Assembly (NCBI GenBank): GCA_036927565.1
Contig: JAYESD010000007.1
Span: forward strand, 4,175,644-4,239,643
Reading direction: 5' to 3'
DNA length: 64,000 nucleotides
From: Tuctoria greenei
Lineage: Eukaryota; Streptophyta; Magnoliopsida; Poales; Poaceae
Shown here piece by piece: positions 43,885 through 55,759 of this stretch. The notes below the pieces were generated by a model that was not told where the DNA came from, did not search any database, and saw only the letters and a list, made by a program, of their open reading frames with translations. Each line of letters begins with the position of its first letter. Position 1 is the first letter of the stretch. Both the position numbers and the translations under genes were made by a program.

Positions 43885-45307
43885 ATGGTGAACGACCAAT
43901 CCAACGCCGGTTCATCCAGGGTGGCAGTCGCGGCGGCAGACAGTGGCGGAGGATCAGGCGTCATCCCGCTCTAGGGCCAGGCTACCGCTCTAGGCAGGAA
44001 GGTCAGGACCTTCACGTCGCCCTGTAGTCACCTCGCCAGCTGCAGGCCGACATGCCACCCCACGACGTACTTCGACCGTGACAGCAATCACGGCGCCACC
44101 GGCTGCAAGCCCAGAGATTGCGCTCGCTGCAGCGTGCGCGCTACTCCACAACCCTCCTGCTGGGGATGCTCCTCAGGGAGCAGCTCAGCAGTGGATCAAC
44201 AACGTCGACCACCTCGTCACCGCCGCACTCAATGCGCCTCCGCCGAGGGAAACACATGCCCAGCTGATGCATGTGTCATTGTCGCGAACGTCGACAATTG
44301 ACCGGTGGACGGAAGACTCGCGCTCGACCAGGATCTCAACGACAGATCTGAGAACCGGGCTGCAATGCCGCAGGGCCGAAGAGGACTGTCGAGTCACCAT
44401 CGAGCGCCAGAGGGAGCGTCGGCGCAACCTCGAGGCAGATTACAGCGTGCTGGGCCCCGTGCCCTACGCTCATGCTGTGCCTCCACCACACCAGACGTAC
44501 GTCGCGCCTCCACCGCACCAGGCGTACGTCGCGCCTCCTGCACAGGCGTATGCAACACCGCCCCAGCATCTGGTGTACGCAGGCCCGCCTGCTCACCCGG
44601 GGTATGCGATGCCGCCGCCGGCACCAGTCAGCCCCAGCCAAGGGTGTGCAGTGCTAGCGCCTCACCTTCGTTTCGTGGTCTAGCCATGAAAAGTCCGACC
44701 GCACATGCCGGAGAAGTACGACGGGAGCGTCAACCCGAGCGAGTTCCTGCAGATCTACACCACTGCGATACTAGCTGCAGGAGGCGACGAGGCCATTATG
44801 GCTAACTACTTCCCCGCCGTCCTGACCGGCCCAGCTCGGGCATGGCTCATGAACCTGCCTCAGGGGTCCATAACCTCCTGGGATGAGTTGTGCCGACAGT
44901 TCGTGGCTAACTTTGGCAGTTCCTACAAGCGCCCCGGCACCGAGCTTGACCTCCACGCTATTAGACAGCGCGCTGGAGAGTCGCTGCGATCATTCATCCA
45001 GCGGTTCTCCCAAGTACGGAACACCATCCCTCATGTTGCTAGCGCATCGGTTATTGTTGCGTTCAGACAAGGTGTGAGGGACAAGAAGATGCTCGAGAAG
45101 CTAGCCACGCACGAGGTGCGTGATGTCTCCGAGCTGTTCTCCCTGGCAGAGAGATGTGCTAGGGCAGTTGAGGGGCGCAACTGGCACTCCCAGCCATCCT
45201 CAGAAGCAAGGGAAGCCACCCCGACTGAGGAAGGAGCCTCTGCGAGGAGCAGCGACAAGAAGAAGAAGAAGGGCAGTGGCAAGAACAGGCCAAAGCCCGG
45301 AGCCTAG
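43885..45307 (+). pseudogene. Gypsy G gag
   Basis: It starts MVNDQSNAGSSRVAVAAADS (43885), which stops early near 43971. From 44078 to 45307 a single frame continues with one stop (44681-44683). The first part is Pro/Ala/Tyr-rich with APPPHQ-type repeats. The second (44705-45307) is a clear retrotransposon gag domain: EKYDGSVNPSEFLQIYTTAI, GPARAWLMNLPQGSITSWDE, FVANF, RAGESLRSFIQRFSQVRNTI and FRQGVRDKKMLEKLA, with a Lys-rich end. 45311-45544 continues it with CPVHRTNSHSASEC, a degenerate knuckle. Confidence 0.9.
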
Positions 45308-45559
45308 GCAATGGCGGCTGCGGCACCCGGCGGAGCCCGAGCGTCGCGCCGAGACAAGCGTCCTAGGCAGTCGCCTGAGTCCGAGGAGCCTGACTTCAAG
45401 TGCCCGGTGCACCGTACAAATAGCCATAGTGCTAGCGAGTGCCGGGAAGTGAAGAGGTTCGCGAAACATTTCCGCGAACAGAAACAGAGGCAGCAGCGCC
45501 AGGAGGGCGCACCCCCTCCAAAGGGAGGGCAAGCAGAAGGCTGATCCTGAGAAGGAGGA

Positions 45560-46200
45560 TGACAGCGAGATGGGGTTCCAGGAACCCCAGCGGGCAGTTA
45601 AGGTCGTCTTCGAGGGTGGCGACTCCGACTCCAGCAGTGATAAGGAGCGCCACAAGACCCTCCATGTCATCTACGGGGGAGCCACAGACCCCACGTCCCG
45701 AAACGTGGTGAAAACCCTGCAACGAGCCAGTGGCTGCAGTGGCCCCGCCCCAAGCCGGCTCCCCACCACAAGTGGATGAGCATGGCGATCATCTTCGACG
45801 CTTCTGACTGCCCCGAAGAACATGGCAGGGGCAGGAGTGCTCCCGCTGCTGGTGTCCCCGACCAATCGCCAACGTGAAGGTCTTTCACGTGTTGATAGAT
45901 GAAGGGGCGGGCCTCAACCTCATCTCCACGGCGGCTTTCTGAAAGTTGCAGCTGCTGATGTCCCAGCTCACACCCTCGAGCCCGTTCTCGGGTGTCGGAC
46001 CTGGGCAAATCCTCCCGTACGGTAACATACACCTCCCGATGACCTTCGGGACCCCGGAGAACTACCGTACGGAGAGCGTTTTATTTCGACGTGGCAGACG
46101 TCGACCTCCCCTTCAACCGCAATCATCAGGAGGCCAACCCTCTACAGGTTCATGGCTGTAGCCCACTACGGTACCTCGTCCTAAAGATGCTGACGCCTTC
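45560..46200 (+). pseudogene. Gypsy G protease region
   Basis: Frames change several times. The reading FHVLIDEGAGLNLISTAAF (about 45885-45941) corresponds to the retropepsin active-site block D-S/T-G-A, with Glu at the second position. LTYGN-like LPYGNIHLPMTFGTPENYRT follows. Confidence 0.7.
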
Positions 46201-46519
46201 CGGTGACCTCAGGATCAGAGGGGACCGCTCAGCTGCAGTGTCAGCCTTGAGCAGCTCCAAGCACTTGCAGCGGGGAGGGCTCCGGCCCCAGGAGGCTCGA
46301 AGAGAGTCGGCCAGAGCAAGGCCCGGTGCAGCGAGCCTCCACTATTGCACCCCGTATGCAACCTGCCAACGACGACGACGTCCCCATGAAGGTCGTCAGG
46401 ATTGGCTCCGAGGCTGCCAGACAACCCGTATCGCGGGGAACTTGGACAGCAAATAGGAATGCGCGCTCATCACCTTCCTCCGGGACAACGTCGATGTGTT
46501 TGCATGGCAACCATGACAA

Positions 46520-48330
46520 ATGCCCGGGATCCCCAGGGAGGTGATTGAGCACCATCTGAAGATCTACCCCAACGCCCGACCGGTACAGCAGAAGCCCAGA
46601 AACAGTCCATCGAGCGGCAGAACTTCATCCCTGAAGAAATCAAGAAGCTGCTCGATGCTGGTTTCATCCGGGAGGTTCACCACCCACGATGGTTGGCCAA
46701 CCCTGTTGTCGTTCCCAAGGCTAGCGGGAAGCTCCGGATGTGCATCGACTACACCAACCTCAATAAGGCATGTCCAAAGGATCCATTCCCTCTTCCTAGG
46801 ATAGATCAAATAGTAGACTCAACATTAGGTTGTGATCTTCTGTGTTTCCTGTATTGCGTATTCCGGTTTTCACACCAAATACCTATGTCTAGGGAAGATG
46901 AGGAACACACTGCTTTCATAACAGTAGACGGCCTGTATTGTTATGTCTCCATGCCTTATGGTCTCAAGAATGCTCTCCCCACCTTTGTACGTGGCAATGC
47001 ATAAGACATTTGGGGACCTCATTAGAGATCTGGGTAGAGGTGTATGTCGACCGACATCGCGGTAAAAATTAGGGACAACACATCCTATTAGACAACCTAG
47101 CCCGAGTCTTCAGCAAGCTGCGCACGACACGCACGATGCTGAACCCCGACAAGTGTGTCGTTGGGGTCTCAACAGGGAAGCTCCTTGGTTTCTTGGTATC
47201 GCATCGAGGGATCAAAGCTAACCCAGAAAAGATTAAGGCGATAGAGCTGATGCGGCCGTCGGCCCGCATCAAGGACGTGCAGAAGCTTGCAGGGTGTTTG
47301 GCGGCCCTCAGCCAGTTCATCTAAAGACTGGCTGAGCGAGCCCTGCCCCTTCTTCAAGATATTGCAGAAGTCAGGTCCCTTTGAGTGGACTGAGGAAGCT
47401 GAAGTGGCCTTCCAGGAGCTCAAGAAACACCTGACGACGCTACCCATTATGGTGGCGCCAGAACCCGGCGAACCGACTCCTGTTGTACATCACCGCAACA
47501 ACGAAAGTGGTCAGCATGGTCTTGGTTGCAGAGCGGTCGGAGCTACTGCCGCAACAAGCACCGGAAAGAGCCCCAGAGGGGGAGGCCGAGCCTCAAGGCC
47601 CGAACCCAGAAGAGACCCCCCCCCCCCCCCCCCCCCCGCTGTGGGTTCCAGTGACCAAGTGCCTTAACGGGTCCCAGCCCCCGGAGGCCCAGCTAGACCC
47701 TGGGAACCACATTCCCCAGGATGCAGAAGCATTGCAAGGGGTCCCGGACCCCCCAGGGAGGGGTTCGGACCTCCCAACGGCCAATCTACTACGTCAGTGA
47801 GGTCCTCTATTGAAGCAAAAATAAGATACTTGGAGGTACACAAACTGTTGTATGCATTACTCATAGCGTCGAGGAAGCTCCGGCATTACTTCCAGGCTCA
47901 CCCGGGTTTCAGTGGTCACCTCCTCCCACTGAAGACCGTACTCCACAGCCCAACTCGACTGGCAACATTGCCAAGTGGGCAGCAGAGCTGGCTGAGTTCG
48001 AGCTGGAGTTCTTACCTCGACATGCAGTCAAAAGCCAAGCACTGGCGGACTTCTTGGTCGAATGGACCCCATCACCAAGCAACCCGAGGGGCCCGGACAA
48101 CGGCGAAACGGTGCCCAAGGCTCCAGTTTTCACCGAGAACCCCCTGGACGCTCTACTTCGACGCTCCTCGTGAAGCAGGGGGCCGGGGCCGGGGTCCTGC
48201 TCCTCACCCCGACTGGGGAGCAGTTCAAGTACATGGTGCGCCTCGACTTCAAGGCGACAAACAATATGGCAGAGTATGAAGCCCTAATCTTTGGACTAAA
48301 GACTGCCCTGACCCTCAATGTCTAACAGCT
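46520..48330 (+). pseudogene. Gypsy G reverse transcriptase and RNase H
   Basis: RT shows NPVVVPKASGKLRMCIDYTN, LNKACPKDPFPLPRIDQIVD, TAFITVDGLYCYVSMPYGLK and VEVYVDRHRG where YVDD is expected, followed by a stop. It continues with MLNPDKCVVGVSTGKLLGFL and GIKANPEKIKAIELM. RNase H shows GAGAGVLLLTPTGEQFKYMV and FKATNNMAEYEALIFGLKTA (48180-48320). Stops and indels break it into at least six pieces. A C-run at 47618-47638 lies in a Pro-rich stretch before RNase H. Confidence 0.88.
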
Positions 48331-48839
48331 CTTGACTAAAGGTGATTCTCACTGATCATCAAGCAAGCCAAAGGAGAGTGCAGTTGCAAACGACCCTCAA
48401 TTAGCAGCATAACTGCTGCACGTCCGGAAGCTGGAGAAGGACATTGAAGTCTTGGACTTGTGCCATGTACCCCGAGCCGACAACTCAGTCGCAGATGACC
48501 TATCAATGAAGGCCTCCACAGGGCCCCAATGCCTCAAGGAGTCCCTTTGCAAGGACGTTACAGCGACCAACCGCCCGGGCAGCCGAACCGGGCGAAGGGG
48601 CGAGCCCAGCACCTCGAAGCTGGCAGTCCCGGCGACCCTGCTACCATGGAGTACGCCAAGGATCGTATGCGCCACCGGGGGCTCCGAGCTACTGGGCGCC
48701 CAAGATCAGAGGCTCAAGCAAGTCCCGATGCATGGATCTCGGAGGTCCGGGACTACTTGAAAGACAATATCCTTCTCGAAGAACATGCCCTGGCAGAAAG
48801 GATTGTTCGCGTGGCTAAAAGGTACACGCTGGTGGAAGG

Positions 48840-49800
48840 GATCTCTACCGGCGTGGCGCCAATGACATCCTACTGCGATGCATTACCCGGGAGGAGGGCT
48901 GCGACTTGCTCGCAGAGATCCATGGAGGCGAGTGCGGGAACCATGCATCCTCCCGCACGCTGTCGGTAAGACCTTTCGGCATGGCTTTTACTGGCCGACA
49001 TCACTCCAGGATGTCACCGAGATGGTAAAGAGATGCAAGGCATGCAGTTCCATGCCAAGCAGATCCACACACCAGTTCAGGCGCTGCAGATGATCCCTCC
49101 CTCATGGCCATTCGCTGTATGAAGGTTGGACATCCTGGGACCCTTTCTCAGAGCCGTCGGAGGATTCCGGCATCTCTACGTCGCCGTAGATAAGTTCACC
49201 AAGTGACCGGAAGCTGCCTCAGTTGTCACCATCAACAAGCAGTTAGCAGTAAAGTTCATCAAGTCGATCGTCTGCCGGTTCGGTGTCCCGATAGAATCAT
49301 CACTGATAATGGGACCCAGTTCACAGTGCAGCGTTCCAGGAATACTACGAGGACCTGGGGATCCAAGTCTGCTATGCATCCGTTGCTCATCCATAGAGCA
49401 AATGGCCAGGTCGAGAGGGCCAATGCAGAGATCCTCAAGGGCCCCAAGACTCGCACATTCTCACACCTTGAGAAGCATGGTGCAAATTGGGTGGATGAGC
49501 TTCAGTGTGCGTTGTGGGCTAGGCGGACATCAACCAGCCGGGCCACGGGGGAAACGCCTTTCTTCTTGGTGTACGGGGCAGAGGCGTCCTCCCCCCAGAA
49601 ATTACCATGGGCTCCCCCCGTGCCCGGAGGTACGACGAAGCCGCGCAGGACCAGCTCCGGCGTGAAGACCTAGACCTCGTCGACGAGGGACGAGTGCGAG
49701 TGGCTCTCCGAAATGCACGGTACAGGCAGGCGCTCCAGCGCTACCACCAGAGGACCGTGCGGATAGGTAGCTAAAGGTAGACGACCTGGTGTTGCGCCGC
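48840..49800 (+). pseudogene. Gypsy G integrase
   Basis: Pieces in several frames. The zinc-finger part has RHGFYWPTSLQDVTEMVKRC and then KAC. The core has VDKFTK-like text followed by a stop and RIITDNGTQFT (about 49285-49325). The C-terminal part includes ETPFFLVYGAEA-like text (about 49551-49590) and LDLVDEGRVRVALRNARYRQ (about 49670-49735). It would insert the cDNA into chromatin; it is not functional here. Confidence 0.8.
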
Positions 49801-50739
49801 ATACTCTCCCGAGAAGGGTCTAACAAACTCTCCCCCAGCTGGGAGGGTCCCTTCCGTGGTAATAGAGGTTTGCCGCCCAGGATGCGTCCGCCTGGCTATG
49901 GAGGATGGACAGCGATTACCCGACCCATGGAACATCGAGCACCTCCGTAAGTTCTACCCCTAGACCAGGGTTGGGGCAATGCTATTTCATTGTAAAAGTT
50001 ACGTATTGTCTCAGGACAACACTTAGGATAGGGGGATGGGGCTACGAGTGCACATTCCGCTTAGTCTGGTCCAGAACCCTAAGTAGGTGCACTCGACTCC
50101 ATCTGACACCCAGGCTGGGTTATTCCCCTTGTAAAGTCTGCTCCATCTTATGAGAAGCTACAATGAAAGAATGTTGTCCTGCCTGGTATAGGGTTTGTCA
50201 ATTCAAAAATTATCTTTAATTTTTATGATGTTGTTGTAAGCCCGCCATAGCTCATGATCTATCATGAGCGCTGTCGTTTTTCCCGTGCTTTAGCAATAGT
50301 GGGAGCTTTGAAGACTGGACTGCAGGTGGGATTGTTTGAGGTACCTGCAATGCGCCTGGGGCCTCGGATGTTCCAATACTCGGGGGCCTGTGTCTCCAGA
50401 TGGTCTCCCCCGGACAAGGCTTACACCGAGCGGGAGGTCCAGGGCCACGGCCTGCTTAGCCTGGTCCCGTACCCTAAGCCTGCGCGCCCTGCCTCCCCAG
50501 CGCTACAGTCGAGTACTGGGGGCCAGATGGACCACGCTTTGGTAGTATGGACGACGAGTCCTAGGCGCAGATGCACTGAATTACCCAAGCCCCATGAGTT
50601 AGCCCAGAATCGTAAGTCAAGCGACACTACAAAAAAAACAGGGGTAAAGTGACCAGCGGACAGAATTACTTCTCTTTTTTTATCTATGTACAGGTCTTTG
50701 AGGAAGTTGTTCCGGCAACCACCATCAGAGTACCCGCGA

Positions 50740-51145
50740 AGACAGTGGGCACCGCCGGCCTGAAGCTCCGGCGGCACCCCCAGGGGCCCGCTGTCGACCT
50801 CTCAATAAAGATGGCGGGCACCGCCGACCTGAAGCTCCGGCGGCACCCCCAGGGGGCCCGCTGTCGACCTCTCAATAAATATGGCGGGCACCGCCGGCCT
50901 GGAGCTCCGGCGGCACCGCCAGGGGGCCCGCTGTCGACCTCTCAATAAAGATGGCGGGCACCGCCGGCCTGAAGCTCCGGCGGCACCCCCAGGGGGCCCG
51001 CTGTTGACCTCTCACTGAAGATGGCGGGCACCGCCGGCCTGGAGCTCCGACGGCACCCCCAGGGGGCCCGCTGTTGACCTCTCAATAAAGATGGTGGCCA
51101 CCGCGGGACTGAAGCTCCGGCAGCACCCCCAGGGGGCCCGCGGTC
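50740..51145. repeat. 70-bp tandem repeat, six copies
   Basis: CACCGCCGGCCTGAAGCTCC-type units recur with ACCGCC at 50751, 50820, 50890, 50960, 51030 and 51100, one step of 69 bp and the rest 70. Each unit carries CCCAGGGGGCCCGCTGTCGA and TCTCAATAAAG. The period is not a multiple of three, so it is unlikely to code. It lies between integrase and the antisense ORF. Confidence 0.95.
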
Positions 51146-51471
51146 GACATACCTGCATACTCAGCTGCGGCAATGCTACCTACACATCCTAGGCTCCCCC
51201 TGCACCGGTCCACCCTAAACCCTAAGTGTATGACAGGTCTGCCCATAACAACTGGCCACGCCTGTCAGGGGGCCATACTTTGGGGGACGGCAGGTCCTGG
51301 AAGCTAAGGAACAACAAGCAGCTAGAAGACATTGCTGGAAATAAAAGCAAGCTGAGTATAAAAGGGCACCATAGACATATTTTTTATCACACAAATAAAG
51401 AGTTTGTCACCACAGCCAGCCACAAGACAAAAACAGAAAGACAAAAACTTAAACAGACGCCCGGGGAGCCC

Positions 51472-53041
51472 TCAGCCGCTCCGTTGGAACCTTGAGGCGA
51501 TGAGTGCCACCGCATCCGAAACTTCAGACTTGGCGGCCTCTTCCCTCTTGGCGATGGGCCCCTCGAGGACCGGCTGTAGGGAGACGTCGGGGTACCAGCT
51601 CTGGTAGCAGGACAGGATGTGCGTCGCCACCTCCTTCACCAGCATCCGTCCCTCGGCCTCCAGCTGGTTGTCGAGGATGGCCCCCAGCGAGCGCATCCTC
51701 GAGCTGGTGGAGTCAAGCGCCGGGAACACTTGACTCACCTCCTACGCCGGCTCCCCCACGCGCGTCGGGCTGAAGCCGAGCGGCACTAGAGCTGAGTCGG
51801 CACCGCCAAGGAACTCCCAGACCTTCCGGGCCTCGGCGGAGCGCGCCGCCCGGAGCTCCTCCACCTCATGCTGGGCCGCCGCCAACGCCCGGGGGCCGCC
51901 GTACAGGAACCGCTTCTCCTTGGCCGCCAGGGCCCTCTCGCGCTCGCCGACCCCCGCCTCGCGACAGTCCAAGTCATCCTCCTTGAGGGCGACGTTGAAC
52001 TCGCGGTCCAGGAGGGCCTGGCGCTCAACGGACTGGGCCTACTGCGCCTCAGCCATGGCGGTCTCCCGACGGTCCAACTCGGCGGCGCGGACTCTTGCCC
52101 CTTCTTCTGGAGGATGAGCCCACGGCAGGTCGCCTCCACTTCGGCCTGCTTCGCCGCCAGCTCCTGCTCCCGTTCGGCTAGAGCAGTCTCCCGGAGGGAC
52201 AACAGGTGCTGAAGGTCCTCGCAGTCCTGGAGGCGGGAGCTGGCCTCAGCGTGGATGGCCTCGGCATCTGCCTTCAGCTTCTGGGTGACGGCGTCCAGCT
52301 GGGCGATGAGGTCGCGCTCTTGCTCGAGGATCTTCATCTCCTCCCGAACGATCGCATCCCGCTGGGCCGCTCGGCTCTTCGCGAGTCGGGTCCGGGCCTC
52401 CAGGGTCCTCGCCCATTTCCGGAGCCAGTCATCCTCGTCCTCAAGCCGCCCTTTCTCCCGGGCAAGGGCCGCCTGGGCCTGCCGGAAGCCGGAGTAGGCC
52501 ATGGCCATAGCCTCGGACAGGGGGAGAGGCTCCACCGTAGCAGCGGGCCCCTGCCCCCCCATTTCCTCAATGTCGTCCTCCATTTGGAGGACCACTGGGG
52601 AGGCGGGGACCAGGGCCCCCTCCCCGATGGCAGCACCCGGGGCGGTGGCGCCAGCCGACGTAGCAGTGTCAGAGGGCGCGGCAGCATTGGCCGGCACGGA
52701 GTAGCCGGTGGACGCGGAGTCGTTGGCAGGCGCGGCGGCGGTCGTCAGCGCGCGCGGCTGGGCTTCGGAAGCCACTGCGGGGGTCTCGGGCACGGAGGCC
52801 CGAAGTGCAGGAGCCACCTTGGGAACCACTGCAGTTAAAGCACGATTGAAGGCAGGAGTCACATCGCGCGGCGCCTGTTCAGCACCTTCACTTACCAGAA
52901 GGGGACATGTCGCCTCAACGGCAGGGGCGTGTCGCCTGGGGAACTGCCTCGAAGTGGAATCGGAAGAGTTGCGCGGGAGGAAAAGGAAGAAGACCCCACC
53001 TGCGGCATCGACGACTCTCCTGAGGTGGGCTCGGGGGCAAC
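51472..53041 (-). pseudogene. Antisense ORF of Gypsy G (coiled-coil protein)
   Basis: On the minus strand a long frame (stop at 51786) runs from within the 3' LTR. Its element-specific part begins about 53041. After an Ala/Pro/Thr-rich N-terminus it has MEDDIEEMGGQGPAATVEPL and a long charged coiled coil (REKGRLEDEDDWLRKWARTL, LEQERDLIAQLDAVTQKLKA, LRETALAEREQELAAKQAEV). A frame change near 52100 and stops near 52040 and 51740 break it. The rest reads LDCREAGVGERERALAAKEK and then SQVFPALDSTSSRMRSLGAI to ALIASRFQRSG, stop at 51472. Antisense ORFs at this place are known in Tat elements; their role is not established. Confidence 0.8.
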
Positions 53042-54084
53042 TGTCGGTACCCTGCAGACCGGGTACCCCCGCGCACAGGAGAAAACCGCTAAGGGCTCCG
53101 CCTCTACCTAGGAGGCCTAATCCGAGGCTGCCACGTTGAGGAGGGAAGGACCAGATCCTACCTCTCCGTCGGGGGAGGCTCCCAAGTTGCCACGTGGTCA
53201 GCAGGACTAGACCCCCCCCCCCCCCCCCCGCTGAGGCGGGCTCCGGAGCCACCACGTGGCCAATCGGGACCTCAGGGCCAAGCCCGCGTCCTCGCAGGGA
53301 AAGGCACCGGAGCTACCACATGGCCTGCAGGGCTGAGCCTCCACCCCTCCATAGGGGTGGGCTCCGAGTGCGCCACGTGGCCTGTTCTATCAAGTGCCTT
53401 GCTTCCCGCTAAGGCAGACTCCAGCGCAACCACGTGGCGGACGGTCAACTCAGTGCGGTAGGAAGCCGCAGTAAAGGAACACGTGCGCTGCTTAGACAGG
53501 CATTAAGTACGCGTGCCTTCCCCAGGCAAGCTGAGTCGCGCATGCGAAAGTCAAGGCTCCAGTGTCCTGTCTTGTCCGAGTAGCCGGTACAGATCCACGC
53601 CGCAAGACGGTCGAATGGGCCGCGAGGACAAGACGGACAGGACGTGCACGCCCATCATCACCAACTATGTGTAGCCCTGGTGCACGAAGCGGCGGGACGG
53701 CACATTGACACCCCTGACAAAGGGAAGTAGATAACAATTAATCCTAGATCTTGTATAGGATTTGGCTCTCCCCAGGACCACCTGTCGGGTACTGGGGCCC
53801 ACCTTGTGACTGCAGAGTCCTTGAACTATAAAAGGACTCGGCAGACGACCTTCGCAGGGGACGGAAAAATTAGACCAAGGCTCATACACGCTCAAGCAAG
53901 GCGATACACAAACACTCCCGTGGACGTAGGGTATTACGCTCCGGCGGCCCGAACCACGTAAATCCCTTGCGTTCATCATCTTGCTGCGTTCGATCTCCTG
54001 AGACTAGCCCTCGTGAATCCAAAGAACCTCCGTGGGCTGCTCTCTAAGCAGGTCCGGGGGAAGTGTCGTTTACGACCTTCGACA
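53042..54084 (+). repeat. 3' LTR of Gypsy G
   Basis: A direct repeat of 42785-43832, preceded by the purine-rich GGGCTCGGGGGCAAC (53027-53041). It ends CGACA before the duplication GGTGC. Confidence 0.95.
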
Positions 54085-54471
54085 GGTGCAGAAACCCAAT
54101 GTCAAGAACAAAGGGAACAAGTCTCAATTCAAGCCAAACAAAACTAATGCTTTCAAGAAGAAGAAGTCAAAGAAAGCCAATGATGGCTGCTACTACACCT
54201 GTGGGGAGCAGAGACATTTTTCCAAGGACTGTCCTGAGAGGGCACACCACAGAGTTAAAAAGAACGTCAACATATTGACATCTAGCAATGCCGATGGGTA
54301 CAGTAATTCTTTTATTATTCTTTCTGTTTCTCAAACATCATATTGGTGGTTTGATACGGGTGCTAATGTTCATGTATGTTTTGACATGTCCATTTTACTT
54401 CTTACCAGTTCGTCTGGGATTTCGCCGTCCTAATGGGGAATGGGTCACATGATCCTGTTCATGGTGTTGGG
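54085..54471 (+). pseudogene. Copia H gag end and protease start
   Basis: This continues H gag after the G insertion: Lys-rich, then a CX2CX4HX4C knuckle CYYTCGEQRHFSKDC (about 54192-54236; the second C is preceded by T). The protease follows at WWFDTGANVHVCFDMSI (about 54340-54390). The frame ends near 54431, and the sequence jumps to the middle of the LTR at about 54472. Confidence 0.85.
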
Positions 54472-55061
54472 TTCTGAATTGTTGGGGCTTCCGAGACAGA
54501 GTCCAAGTCGTTAAAGACGGACGCGTCTACGACTGCGGAGTCAATTCGGATCTTACGCGTCTACGACTACGGAGTCAGTTCGGATCCAGATCCTCCAGAT
54601 CGCATACGAACCGCCTCCATGGGACTCTATAAATACGGGCGTGCGCGGTACGGCGGGTCATCCCACGATCAGACTGATTCCCACGTTCGAGTTCCTTGCG
54701 CCGCCTTCTAGTCTACTCCATCCCGAGCGCCGGTGTGCACCGATGATCGGGAGAGCAGGTCTCCAGAACCACTCGCCCTTGCGATCCTGCACTGGGAGAG
54801 GGCAAATAAGGTTTTTGGGAAGCGCTCCGCGCGACTGCTCGCGTTCTTCACCACGGGTCGTCTAACGAGGAGATCGGGCGCTGCGGTCCAACGTCGTCAT
54901 CAACGTCTGCAGCGACTGTTCACCGTCAGATCTACAGCAGTTCCTCCGGCTACGAATCGGTACGCGATATTACTCGTCCCGTCTGCCTGCCGGTGTTAAT
55001 CGCTGCTGTTTTCGCGTGTTTTTCAAGAATTGTTCAGTAAATTGCCTCCTATTTTCTAACA
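54472..55061 (+). repeat. 3' LTR of Copia H, first 258 bp missing
   Basis: It matches the 5' LTR from TTCTGAATT (41536) to the end TTTTCTAACA, including the internal tandem duplication (TCTACGACTGCGGAGTCA at about 54527 and TCTACGACTACGGAGTCA at about 54559). Confidence 0.88.
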
Positions 55062-55759
55062 GTATTGTATTGTATTACATTTACCAGGAATCAGACACGG
55101 CAGATCGAGGAGGAATAGAAGAAGTTCACGGCCTGTGATTTTCAGGTGCAAAGAGTTACTTATTAATGCACATTTCTATTTACTGACAATCCTATTTCAA
55201 AAAGGACCAATTGTGTTTCAGCCACAGATTCGAAGCCTAATTGTGTTTTAGACTCGGTTTTTCAGATTTTGTGATTTAGCTACAAGTTTTTTCAGCTGAA
55301 GCTCAATATTACCACAAATCCGTTAAGTGTCCCTAACGGTGTTAACTTTATGGTGCATAGACAAATATACCATTTTGTGATTTTACCATTGTTTTCATAT
55401 CACTATTGTGTTTCTAACAAAATTTTTACTTAAAACATTAAAAAATCAGCAAGAACATAATATAAACGAATTCAATTATTTTTTACCAAATTTGAAATGT
55501 TGGGCATGATTTAAAAATAAAATTTTGGCAACAATTCGATAACATTTTTCATATATTTCTCACATAATATGTCACATAACAATGCATAATATAATTTCAT
55601 AATTCATATCCAAATAAAAGGATATAGTAATATTTGTTCAACAAATATATCTAACAACGCATGGTTCAACAAAAGTGCCAATACATGGTCCAACAAAATA
55701 TGCAACATGCAGTCCAACAAAAGCAGCAATACATATGCATTTAACTATCAATTCCAAGC

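Larger units (their letters stand above)
42785..54084 (+). mobile_element. Gypsy element G (Tat lineage), 11.3 kb, complete ends
   Basis: LTRs of 1048 and 1043 bp (42785-43832 and 53042-54084) with TGTCGG...TTCGACA ends, and an exact target duplication GGTGC (42780-42784 and 54085-54089) inside Copia H gag. The order gag, protease, RT, RNase H, integrase defines Gypsy. The long spacer after integrase, with tandem repeats and an antisense ORF, is typical of Tat elements such as Grande and RIRE2. All sense genes are broken. The size is within the Tat range. Confidence 0.95.
41279..55061 (+). mobile_element. Copia element H, internally deleted and split by Gypsy G
   Basis: A 5' LTR (41279-42123), gag (about 42160-42784), Gypsy G, gag end and protease start (54085-about 54471), then a 3' LTR fragment (54472-55061). 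Integrase, RT, RNase H and about 258 bp of the 3' LTR start are deleted, with the junction near TTCTGAATT. Flanks GTACT (41274-41278) and GTATT (55062-55066) look like a 5-bp duplication with one change. No TGGTATCA primer site follows the 5' LTR. Confidence 0.85.

Noticed and set aside
52206..53139. Plus-strand ORFs opposite the antisense ORF of Gypsy G
   Set aside because: They lack family features, while the minus-strand frame has a regular coiled-coil pattern.
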